A DNA stretch of 9,619 bases. Source: Candidatus Neoflavobacterium equi (GTDB lineage Bacteria; Bacteroidota; Bacteroidia; Flavobacteriales; Flavobacteriaceae). This document shows positions 1 to 5,494 of this stretch, one piece after another (position 1 is the stretch's first letter; each line of letters begins with the position of its first letter). Both the position numbers and the translations under genes were made by a program. A model generated the notes under the pieces. The model was not told the DNA's origin and ran no database searches. It saw only the letters and a list, made by a program, of their open reading frames with translations. The stretch is from the NCBI GenBank assembly GCA_018065745.1, contig JAGHSS010000290.1, forward strand, positions 1 through 9,619, read 5' to 3'.

Positions 1-235
1 AAAACCAGAATCAATAAGTAGCTATTGATAATCCATTGGATAGAGATTCACTTTACAAATCAGGCGTGTGTTCCAAACTAGCAATACAGCAAGCAAATCT
101 AAACAGGATACATTGTACTGTACATTAAAATTGAAACGAGTACATAGAAGATCATAGGAAATATAAGGTAAGAAATAAAAAGAAGTATTTTCTTAATAAA
201 TACGTTAATTAGGAGGAAAGTTTTAAAATCAAAGC
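1..235. other. AT-rich intergenic stretch with no supported gene
   Basis: No convincing reading frame is present on either strand; stops are dense in all frames and the longest ATG-started frames are under 20 codons. Small inverted repeats can be seen (TCAATA/TATTGA near 12-29 and GTATTT/AAATAC near 185-203), but they are weak and typical of AT-rich spacers. A purine-rich AGGAGGAAAG at 211-220 resembles a ribosome binding site but has no start codon behind it. A plus-strand frame open from the left edge ends at a TGA near 26-28 and could be the tail of a gene outside the window, but nine codons are too few to call. Confidence 0.6.
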
Positions 236-265
236 AAAAAAAAACGCCCACTACAGTGGACGTTT
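236..265 (-). terminator. Rho-independent terminator closing the exbB-tonB operon
   Basis: Read on the minus strand, a 10-bp stem (AAACGTCCAC with GTGGGCGTTT, four-base loop) is followed directly by nine T residues. One pair is G-U on the minus strand and would be a C-A mismatch on the plus strand, so the structure fits minus-strand RNA. It begins 17 bases past the stop of the 76-residue gene and therefore ends the five-gene operon. Confidence 0.85.
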
Positions 266-281
266 AAGAAACCAAAAAAAA

Positions 282-512
282 TTATTCTATGGTTTTAAAT
301 TTTGCTTGAAGTCTGTAAAAACGGACTACTGCATATATGATCAGTATGCCACCTAAAATCACCCTATTTTGATAAGGGATGGTCACCGGCATGGTTTTCC
401 AAACAAATAAACTTACTGCAAGAAAGAAGTACAGCAATAAGAAGAATAGGTTTAAAACAAACAGAAATCGCTGTAAAGGCGATTTCTGTTTAAAGATTGT
501 AAAAAAATTCAT
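282..512 (-). CDS. Small two-helix membrane protein, last gene of the exb-tonB operon
   Basis: A 76-residue protein of unknown function. It has a short basic N-terminus, a very hydrophobic Phe/Leu-rich helix at about residues 14-38, a short polar loop (KTMPVTIPYQNR), a second hydrophobic helix at about 50-64, and a basic tail. Both ends are probably cytoplasmic by the positive-inside rule. The ATG shares one base with the tonB stop codon (TAATG), so translation is very likely coupled to tonB, and the operon terminator follows just after its stop. I recall small uncharacterised proteins in this position in other flavobacterial TonB loci, but cannot confirm it here. A role as a motor accessory is a guess from position. 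The overlap and membrane profile make it likely to be a real gene. Confidence 0.75.
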   Translation of the reverse strand: MNFFTIFKQKSPLQRFLFVLNLFFLLLYFFLAVSLFVWKTMPVTIPYQNRVILGGILIIYAVVRFYRLQAKFKTIE

Positions 513-1360
513 TACTGAACTTGAATTGTAATAGGCAATGAGAATTGTGATCTAACCGCTCTACCATTTTGTTGAGCTGGAGCCCACTTAGGCATAGTGT
601 TCAATACACGAATTGCTTCTCTACCTGCACCAAATCCTGGATCTCTCAAGACTCTAACATTAGTGAATGAACCATCTTTCTCAACAACGAAACTTAACGT
701 TACTTTGATTTGACGGATACCTTCATCAACCTCAGGTGCATTATATTTTTTAGCAAAAGTTTTATAGAAAGCTTGTAAACCTCCTGGTGGCTCTGCAGTT
801 TTCTCAACAGCCATATAGACTTTGTTAGTATCTTCACCGTCACCGTTACCACCTGGAACACCTTTACCTTTGTCAGCGTTTCCTGTAGCTTCGTTTACTT
901 TAACTTCTCCTTTTTCTTTATCCCCTTCTTTCGTTTCCTGAGCAGGGTCTGCTTTTTTCAATTCTTCTACTGTAGCAATTTCTTCAGTAACTTTTTTCGC
1001 CTCAACTACTTTAGGCTCTGTAAACTTCACTTGGTCGTTTATAGATTTTGTAGCCTCCTCTTGTGGTGGAGGTGGGGGCGCAACTTCCTCAGGTACATCT
1101 GGTACAACTGGAGTTGCAATGTCAGTCATATCAACCAACACGATATCTTCATCAAGGCTTTGTTCAACGTCGTCGCTTTTTAAAGCGCCTGCAATTAAAG
1201 GGAAAGCCAAGGCTAAAGAAAATAAAGCTGCTCCAATCAAGAATGACTTAGTCATTACCTTTGGATTATCAGAACGCAATTGATATGCTCCATAAGACTT
1301 GTTACGTCCTTCAAACAACATATCTACCCATTCTCTTTTAAATATATCTAGCTTTGCCAT
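512..1360 (-). CDS. tonB: Energy transducer TonB
   Basis: A 282-residue TonB that carries proton-motive energy from ExbB/ExbD across the periplasm to outer-membrane receptors. Visible parts in order: a cytoplasmic N-terminal segment of about 38 residues with a WVDMLFEGRNKSYGAYQLR motif, typical of Bacteroidota TonB proteins and longer than in the Escherichia coli protein; one transmembrane helix at about 39-60; a periplasmic linker rich in Pro, Lys and Glu, with a five-proline run at 95-99 and a Gly-rich patch at 164-175; and a C-terminal TonB domain from about 200 to 282 (YNAPEVDEGIRQIKV, then VEKDGSFTNVRVLRDPG and MPKWAPAQQNGR). The ATG at 1360 lies 19 bases past the upstream exbD stop. The stop codon overlaps the next start by one base. 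Identification is firm; its receptor set cannot be read from the gene. Confidence 0.95.
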   Translation of the reverse strand: MAKLDIFKREWVDMLFEGRNKSYGAYQLRSDNPKVMTKSFLIGAALFSLALAFPLIAGALKSDDVEQSLDEDIVLVDMTDIATPVVPDVPEEVAPPPPPQEEATKSINDQVKFTEPKVVEAKKVTEEIATVEELKKADPAQETKEGDKEKGEVKVNEATGNADKGKGVPGGNGDGEDTNKVYMAVEKTAEPPGGLQAFYKTFAKKYNAPEVDEGIRQIKVTLSFVVEKDGSFTNVRVLRDPGFGAGREAIRVLNTMPKWAPAQQNGRAVRSQFSLPITIQVQ

Positions 1361-1379
1361 GATCTTTTATATTATGGGT

Positions 1380-1937
1380 TTAAAGAATACCTTCTTTATC
1401 CAACAAAGCTTTGTCTTCATCAGAAATGTCAACAATTGCATAAGTAGCTACTTTTGTAATTGCCATCTCATCTAAGATGTCCACTAAGTTTTTGTAATTT
1501 GAATTTTCAGAAGCTTTAATAATAACAATTAATCCTTTTTTAGGATCATTACCATATCTAGCTGGAACCGTTTTTATTTTTTTAAGCAATTCAACGCGAA
1601 TTCCTTCTTTTCCATAATTCACTTTTGTAGGTCCTTCCAATGGAGCTCCTACTTGTCCCATATACCAAACAAGTTGGTTGTCTTTGCCTAACAATACAGT
1701 CATTGAACGGTCATCAGCTACTTCAGTTTCAGTATCTTTTGTCTTATCATCTGACTTATCTGGCATCGCCAAATTCATAGATTGTGGTTTTGCCAAGGTA
1801 GTAGTTAACATAAAGAACGTGATCAATAAGAAAGCCAAATCCACCATAGCTGTTAAGTCAACGCTACCACCAGATTTTTTACTTCTTACCTTACCGCCTT
1901 TTTTTCCACCACCGTCACCGGTATTTAATTCTGCCAT
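1380..1937 (-). CDS. exbD: ExbD/TolR family biopolymer transporter, second paralogue
   Basis: A 185-residue ExbD-type protein, a partner of ExbB in the proton-driven motor. A Gly/Lys-rich cytoplasmic tail of about 25 residues (GDGGGKKGGKVRSKKSGG) precedes the family signature VDLTAMVDLAFLLITFFML; Asp33 in MVDLAF is the counterpart of the proton-carrying Asp25 of E. coli ExbD. The single transmembrane helix covers about 30-47. The periplasmic part ends in the usual ExbD fold (LIVIIKASENSNYKNLVDILDEM, about 136-158). It lies 19 bases from each neighbour and is surely co-transcribed. It is clearly different from the exbD upstream: glycine-rich tail, no long central insertion, Val rather than Cys before the key Asp. 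The two may form a mixed dimer, but that is inference. Confidence 0.93.
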   Translation of the reverse strand: MAELNTGDGGGKKGGKVRSKKSGGSVDLTAMVDLAFLLITFFMLTTTLAKPQSMNLAMPDKSDDKTKDTETEVADDRSMTVLLGKDNQLVWYMGQVGAPLEGPTKVNYGKEGIRVELLKKIKTVPARYGNDPKKGLIVIIKASENSNYKNLVDILDEMAITKVATYAIVDISDEDKALLDKEGIL

Positions 1938-1956
1938 TTCTTAATAAATTATTTGA

Positions 1957-2568
1957 TTAGAAATCCTCACCTCTTAAACCAGTTACTAAATAGAACTTGT
2001 TAATTTTTTGCTCTTGAAGGATATCAATAACTTTTTTAATCGTTGGATATTGCTCTTCAGCATCTCCTTTGATAGCAATTTTCAACTCGTTATTGTGAAT
2101 TTCACGAGCTGCAAATCGAGCAGAAAGAACCCATTCTTTAAGTTGGTTGTCTGTTTCATCAAAAGGAATACCCTTTTGTAAACCATCCTTATTTCTGTCA
2201 GAACCTTTCATGTTTAGAAGTGCAGGAAGTTCAGAAACTTTCACTCCAAATCCATCCATTAAATCAAAAGCTTTCTTTTGTTCTGCAGTGAATTGTATGT
2301 TGTATGTTTCGGCTACTTTGTCTAAAGTTGCTACCCTAAGTTCACGGTCAGCAATGGTAAAGAATACCATTTTGTCTCCAACTGTAACAGTTACCAAATT
2401 TGATTCTGGCAATTTCTGTTGTACAGTAGATGCTGGTGTGTCTACAGGATATGGCTCAGGCAATTTAGCAGTCGAAGTCATAACGAAAAACGACAACAAT
2501 AGGAAAGCTACGTCACACATAGCCGTCATATCAATTTTCGTACTTCTCTTAGACGTTTTTTTTGCCAT
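1957..2568 (-). CDS. exbD: ExbD/TolR family biopolymer transporter, first paralogue with enlarged periplasmic domain
   Basis: A 203-residue ExbD-type protein, longer than the roughly 140 residues of E. coli ExbD. A short basic tail (MAKKTSKRSTK) leads into IDMTAMCDVAFLLLSFFVM; Asp19 is the counterpart of the proton-carrying Asp, and the transmembrane helix spans about 16-33. After a proline-rich stretch the periplasmic part has a strand pair (LVTVTVGDKMVFFTI, about 58-72), an extra region of some 65 residues (about 85-150) with a DRNKDG loop, and the closing ExbD segment LKIAIKGDAEEQYPTIKKVI (about 162-181). It is the first gene after exbB, separated by 70 bases that hold a small hairpin. Function follows from family and operon; the purpose of the extra region is unknown. 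Confidence 0.93.
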   Translation of the reverse strand: MAKKTSKRSTKIDMTAMCDVAFLLLSFFVMTSTAKLPEPYPVDTPASTVQQKLPESNLVTVTVGDKMVFFTIADRELRVATLDKVAETYNIQFTAEQKKAFDLMDGFGVKVSELPALLNMKGSDRNKDGLQKGIPFDETDNQLKEWVLSARFAAREIHNNELKIAIKGDAEEQYPTIKKVIDILQEQKINKFYLVTGLRGEDF

Positions 2569-2587
2569 AACTTTTTACTTATTTTAA

Positions 2588-2602
2588 GTGTTCAATGAAC
2601 AC
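2588..2602 (-). repeat. Perfect inverted repeat / hairpin between exbB and exbD
   Basis: A 15-base palindrome (GTGTTCA, one centre base, TGAACAC) in the 70-base gap between exbB and the first exbD. As RNA it would fold as a 6-bp stem with a 3-base loop. No T-tract follows on the minus strand, only an A-rich leader to the next ATG, so it is not a classical terminator. It could be an RNA processing or stability element, or a protein-binding palindrome. Confidence 0.5.
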
Positions 2603-2638
2603 GTTGATTAATTAACTTGTAACTTAAGAAAGTATTGA

Positions 2639-3463
2639 TTATTTCAATCTTCTGTAAGCTTGAGCTAAAGCGAAAGCAGTTTCGTCAATAGAGTAAGTTA
2701 ATTTGTCAATTTTTGAAGTAAAGAAGTTATAGAAAATAATTGCTAAAGTAGATGTACCAATACCAGTTGCTGTATTGATCAACGCCTCAGAAATACCATT
2801 CGCTAATGCTGCTTGGTCTGGAGCTCCAGCTGCTGCTAATCCAGCGAACGCTTTAATCATACCAGATACTGTTCCTAACAATCCAATCAAAGTACCAATA
2901 GATACTAATGTTGATAAGATTACCATATTTTGTTCTAACATTGGCATTTCTAATGATGTAGCTGCATCGATTTCTTTTTGAATCATTTCAGCTGCTTTTT
3001 CATTGTCTAAACCATCTTTTTTAACTTCTGAGAATTTAACCAAAGCTGCTTTTACAACGTTAGCAACAGAACCTTGTTGAGCGTCACAAGCTGTTTTAGC
3101 TTCTTCAATTTTACCAGCTAAAATTAAAACTTTAACTTCTTCAACAAATTTATCTACATTTCCTTTTCCTGCAGCTTTAGAGATCACGAAGAATCTTTCA
3201 AGACCAAAAACAAAAGTCATTAAGAATAAACTCATTAAAACCGCTACAACGATTCCTCCTTTATAAACTGTACCTAAGATACTTCCTGGAAGTGGGTGAC
3301 CGTTCACTGGATCATTGTTTTCAAAGTTTGCAGGGTTACCCATTACAAAATTGTAAATTAAAAAACCTACAATTAAACAAGCTACGATTACTAAAGGTGC
3401 AAAAAAGCTTGATCCTCTAGAACTTGATGTTTTCTCTACCTTTTCGTTAGATACGTTTGTCAT
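2639..3463 (-). CDS. exbB: MotA/TolQ/ExbB family proton channel protein
   Basis: A 274-residue ExbB-type inner-membrane subunit; in the known complex a pentamer of ExbB surrounds a dimer of ExbD and drives TonB with the proton gradient. The start chosen is the ATG at 3463 (MTNVSNEK), since the in-frame GTG at 3511 would add 16 residues of unlikely sequence. Four hydrophobic helices are visible: about 20-41, 69-92, 180-205 and 223-248. E. coli ExbB has three, so the first is an addition typical of Bacteroidota. A cytoplasmic domain lies between helices 2 and 3. The family core is clear: GLLGTVSGMIKAF (Thr198, matching the channel-lining Thr148 of E. coli ExbB) and SEALINTATGIGTSTLA (Thr231/Thr233, near the counterpart of Thr181). 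It heads the operon. Confidence 0.95.
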   Translation of the reverse strand: MTNVSNEKVEKTSSSRGSSFFAPLVIVACLIVGFLIYNFVMGNPANFENNDPVNGHPLPGSILGTVYKGGIVVAVLMSLFLMTFVFGLERFFVISKAAGKGNVDKFVEEVKVLILAGKIEEAKTACDAQQGSVANVVKAALVKFSEVKKDGLDNEKAAEMIQKEIDAATSLEMPMLEQNMVILSTLVSIGTLIGLLGTVSGMIKAFAGLAAAGAPDQAALANGISEALINTATGIGTSTLAIIFYNFFTSKIDKLTYSIDETAFALAQAYRRLK

Positions 3464-3510
3464 TTTTAAATTTTTTTTGAGTTTTCGATTATTGTAATTA
3501 TCACAACACA

Positions 3511-3541
3511 CAAATATTGATGTATGTCTTTGGCAAATTTA
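3511..3541 (-). promoter_or_regulatory. Candidate exbB promoter elements
   Basis: On the minus strand TAAATTTG (3541-3534) matches the Bacteroidota -7 consensus TAnnTTTG exactly, but no TTTG lies at the usual distance upstream; the nearest is 11 bases away at the end of a T run. A second option is the TTTG of that same element acting as the -33 box, with AATATTTG (3518-3511) as -7 at a rather short spacing of 15. Either would give an exbB leader of roughly 40-70 bases. The choice cannot be made from sequence. Confidence 0.3.
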
Positions 3542-3627
3542 TACGTTTGAGCCAAAAAAAAAAATTAATTCGCTCTTTTTTACATCACTGCCTATTGTTA
3601 TTTAACATTATTTTAAAGTTTTAAACC

Positions 3628-3651
3628 GTTTTAACATGTCTGTGTTAAAAC
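3628..3651. repeat. Perfect 9-bp inverted repeat, possible operator
   Basis: GTTTTAACA (3628-3636) and its exact reverse complement TGTTAAAAC (3643-3651) are separated by six bases. Related words sit just to the left: TTTAACA at 3601-3607 and a GTTTTAAAC near 3619-3627. The arrangement looks like a binding site for a dimeric regulator between two divergent promoters. No T-tract follows, so a terminator is unlikely. The regulator is unknown. Confidence 0.5.
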
Positions 3652-3753
3652 ATGAAAGTAAAATAAATTTATTTAGGAGATTCTTTAGCTAATATACATA
3701 GTTTTTTTCTGACTTAATACCCTACAATAATATAATACGCTAGAATTTTGCTA

Positions 3754-3761
3754 TATATTTG
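3754..3761 (+). promoter_or_regulatory. Candidate -7 promoter box of the HerA-like gene
   Basis: TATATTTG matches the Bacteroidota -7 consensus TAnnTTTG in full and lies 26 bases before the ATG at 3788, leaving a leader of about 20 bases. No clear TTTG -33 box is found 17-23 bases upstream, so the promoter is only a candidate. Confidence 0.4.
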
Positions 3762-3787
3762 TAAATATAACTTTTGATTTGTTTAAA

Positions 3788-5326
3788 ATGGACATAGAAA
3801 AATTCAAAGAGGACATCAATAACGGGTACGCTACCAAAGGAAATGCAATCATTTTGGGGGGCGCGATGATAAATCAGCAAGCTATTGGTGATACACCTAT
3901 AAAAATCCCATTAAAAACTCTAAATCGTCACGGACTTATAGCTGGTGCTACAGGTACCGGTAAAACAAAGACCATTCAAGTCTTTTCTGAACAACTTTCA
4001 CTAAACGGTATTCCGGTTTTAATGATGGATATTAAAGGAGACTTTTCTGGAATTGCGAAACCTGGTGTGGAAACAGATTTCATAAAAGACAGACACCAAT
4101 CTTTAAACATACCTTATCAAACCAAAGAATTCCCTGTGGAATTCTTAACGCTTTCTGCACAAAACGGAGTGCGTCTAAGAGCGACCGTTACGGAATTTGG
4201 ACCGGTTTTATTCTCCAGAATCCTGGACTTAAATGACACCCAAAGCGGTATCGTTTCTATTATCTTTAAATATTGTGACGACAATAAAATTCCCCTTATA
4301 GATTTAAAAGACTTCAAGAAAGTTTTACAATATGCGACTGAGGATGGAAAGGGTGAATTTGAATCGGCATACGGACGTGTGTCTACAGCTTCTACTGGAT
4401 CAATCCTTAGAAAAATCATTGAATTGGAACAACAAGGAGCAGAACGCTTTTTTGGTGAAACGTCTTTTGACGTGCAGGATTTAATGCGCATCAACAATGA
4501 AGGAATGGGATACATCAACATTCTGAGATTGAATGACATCCAAGACAAACCAAAAATGTTCTCTACTTTTATGTTGAGCCTTTTGGCAGAATTATACCAA
4601 ACAATGCCAGAGCAAGGAGACAGCGGCCAACCTGAATTGGTCATCTTTATTGACGAGGCGCATTTGATTTTTGACAACGCTTCAAAGGTATTGTTGGATC
4701 AAATTGAAACCATCATTAAATTGATCAGATCAAAAGGTATTGGTATTTATTTCATCACTCAAAATCCAACAGATGTACCAAGTGGCGTTTTGTCGCAATT
4801 GGGTTTAAAAATTCAACACGCTTTGCGCGCCTTTACCGCAAACGACAGAAAGGCAATCAAATTAAGTGCTGAAAACTACCCGATATCTTCTTACTACAAC
4901 ACCCAAGAAGACTTGACAAAATTGGGAACTGGAGAGGCTTTTGTCACGGCGTTAAATGAAAAGGGAATCCCTACTCCACTTGCTGCTTGTGTGATGCGTT
5001 CACCAATGAGTAGAATGGATGTGTTGACAGACCAAGAACTTCAAGAATTGATTGGCAGCTCTAAGCTGGTGAGAAAATATGAACAAACGGTTGACGGGGA
5101 AAGCGCTTATGAGATGCTGAACAAAAAAATTGAGCAAGCTCAAGAAGCAAGTGCCCAACGTCAACAAGAGGTGATTCGCGAAAAACAAGCAGCCAAAGCA
5201 CAAAAGACAACGACGTCCAGCAGATCTACAACCAGTGCAACTCAAAAAGCCATCATCAAGACGGTGACCAGCGCTACCTTTATTAGAGGCGTTTTTGGAG
5301 TACTGACCAAGATCTTTAAAAAATAA
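3788..5326 (+). CDS. HerA-like P-loop ATPase of the DUF853/YjgR family
   Basis: A 512-residue cytoplasmic ATPase related to the FtsK/HerA superfamily, resembling the bacterial DUF853 family that includes E. coli YjgR. The ATG at 3788 was chosen over an in-frame TTG nine bases upstream because it starts a typical MDIEKFK N-terminus. Walker A is GATGTGKT at 53-60, followed by the nucleotide-domain strand VLMMDIKGDFSG (77-88). Walker B is VIFIDEAH at 285-292, and TQNPTDVP at 324-331 fits the polar sensor position. The family segment KGIPTPLAACVMRSPMSRM lies at about 392-410. The tail has a Gln/Glu/Lys-rich probable coiled coil (about 438-472), a Ser/Thr-rich linker, and a basic C-terminal helix (FIRGVFGVLTKIFKK) like that ending YjgR proteins. 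No nuclease partner (NurA) is adjacent, and the cellular role of this family is poorly known. It stands alone, divergent from exbB. Confidence 0.9.
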   Translation: MDIEKFKEDINNGYATKGNAIILGGAMINQQAIGDTPIKIPLKTLNRHGLIAGATGTGKTKTIQVFSEQLSLNGIPVLMMDIKGDFSGIAKPGVETDFIKDRHQSLNIPYQTKEFPVEFLTLSAQNGVRLRATVTEFGPVLFSRILDLNDTQSGIVSIIFKYCDDNKIPLIDLKDFKKVLQYATEDGKGEFESAYGRVSTASTGSILRKIIELEQQGAERFFGETSFDVQDLMRINNEGMGYINILRLNDIQDKPKMFSTFMLSLLAELYQTMPEQGDSGQPELVIFIDEAHLIFDNASKVLLDQIETIIKLIRSKGIGIYFITQNPTDVPSGVLSQLGLKIQHALRAFTANDRKAIKLSAENYPISSYYNTQEDLTKLGTGEAFVTALNEKGIPTPLAACVMRSPMSRMDVLTDQELQELIGSSKLVRKYEQTVDGESAYEMLNKKIEQAQEASAQRQQEVIREKQAAKAQKTTTSSRSTTSATQKAIIKTVTSATFIRGVFGVLTKIFKK

Positions 5327-5336
5327 AAACACAGAG

Positions 5337-5450
5337 CTAACGCCAAAACCGCGTTAGGGGTTGAAGCGGCATCCTTTTGAGAGGCACAGCCGACCAAAAG
5401 ATACAGCGGAAAACCCGACCTTGGGAGCGCTAGCGATCAAGGTAACGCCC
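5337..5450 (+). ncRNA. Structured flavobacterial intergenic RNA-like element (Flavo-1-like)
   Basis: This stretch after the HerA-like stop contains the words GAAGCGGCATCC and AAAAGATACAGCGGA, which I recall from a dispersed element of flavobacterial genomes; it may correspond to the Flavo-1 RNA motif, a name given from memory. Supportable plus-strand pairings: GGGTT (5358-5362) with AACCC (5412-5416); CTTTTG (5374-5379) with CAAAAG (5395-5400), capped by GGC/GCC; ACCTTG (5418-5423) with CAAGGT (5438-5443); and GCGTTA (5351-5356) with TAACGC (5443-5448) closing the whole. The last competes with an upstream hairpin, CTAACGC (5337-5343) with GCGTTAG (5351-5357). It is on the same strand as the ATPase gene, 10 bases past its stop and just before a terminator, so it is probably transcribed as a 3' extension of that mRNA. 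Function is unknown. Confidence 0.6.
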
Positions 5451-5459
5451 AAAAGAAAT

Positions 5460-5493
5460 AAAAAACGGATCCAACATCGGGATCCGTTTTTTT
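5460..5493. terminator. Bidirectional terminator between the HerA-like gene and kmo
   Basis: A perfect 7-bp stem, CGGATCC (5466-5472) with GGATCCG (5480-5486), has a seven-base loop. It is flanked by six A residues on the left and seven T residues on the right, so it can end transcripts arriving from both the convergent plus-strand ATPase gene and the minus-strand kmo, whose stop is only a few bases away. Confidence 0.88.
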
Positions 5494-5494
5494 A

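Larger units (their letters stand above)
3464..3787. other. Divergent intergenic region between exbB and the HerA-like gene
   Basis: This 324-base, strongly AT-rich stretch has no gene. It should contain the promoters of both divergent transcription units. It holds two weak exbB promoter candidates on the minus strand (3511-3541), an 11-A run at 3554-3564, a cluster of TTTAACA/GTTTTAAAC-like words at 3601-3627, a perfect inverted repeat at 3628-3651, and a -7 box for the plus-strand gene at 3754-3761. Confidence 0.8.

Noticed and set aside
2..28. A short plus-strand frame open from the left edge and ending in TGA, possibly the tail of a neighbouring gene
   Set aside because: Nine codons are too few to tell a gene end from chance.
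211..220. AGGAGGAAAG, a strong Shine-Dalgarno-like word
   Set aside because: No start codon or reading frame follows on the plus strand, and this group rarely relies on such sites.
2185..2202. DRNKDG loop in the first ExbD as a calcium site linked to the similar loop in the receptor
   Set aside because: Short DxNxDG matches are frequent in flavobacterial proteins and nothing else connects the two.
3464..3511. A longer exbB starting at the GTG at 3511
   Set aside because: The extra residues (MCCDNYNNRKLKKNLK) do not look like an ExbB N-terminus, and candidate promoter elements overlap this stretch; the ATG at 3463 fits better.
4117..4677. A 186-codon minus-strand reading frame inside the HerA-like gene
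   Set aside because: It overlaps the Walker A to Walker B part of a firm ATPase gene; its translation shows no domain or sensible composition.
3788..5326. The ATPase as part of a HerA-NurA DNA-end resection pair or a HerA-based defence system
   Set aside because: No nuclease or defence gene is adjacent, and the sequence resembles the solitary YjgR-type family rather than archaeal HerA.
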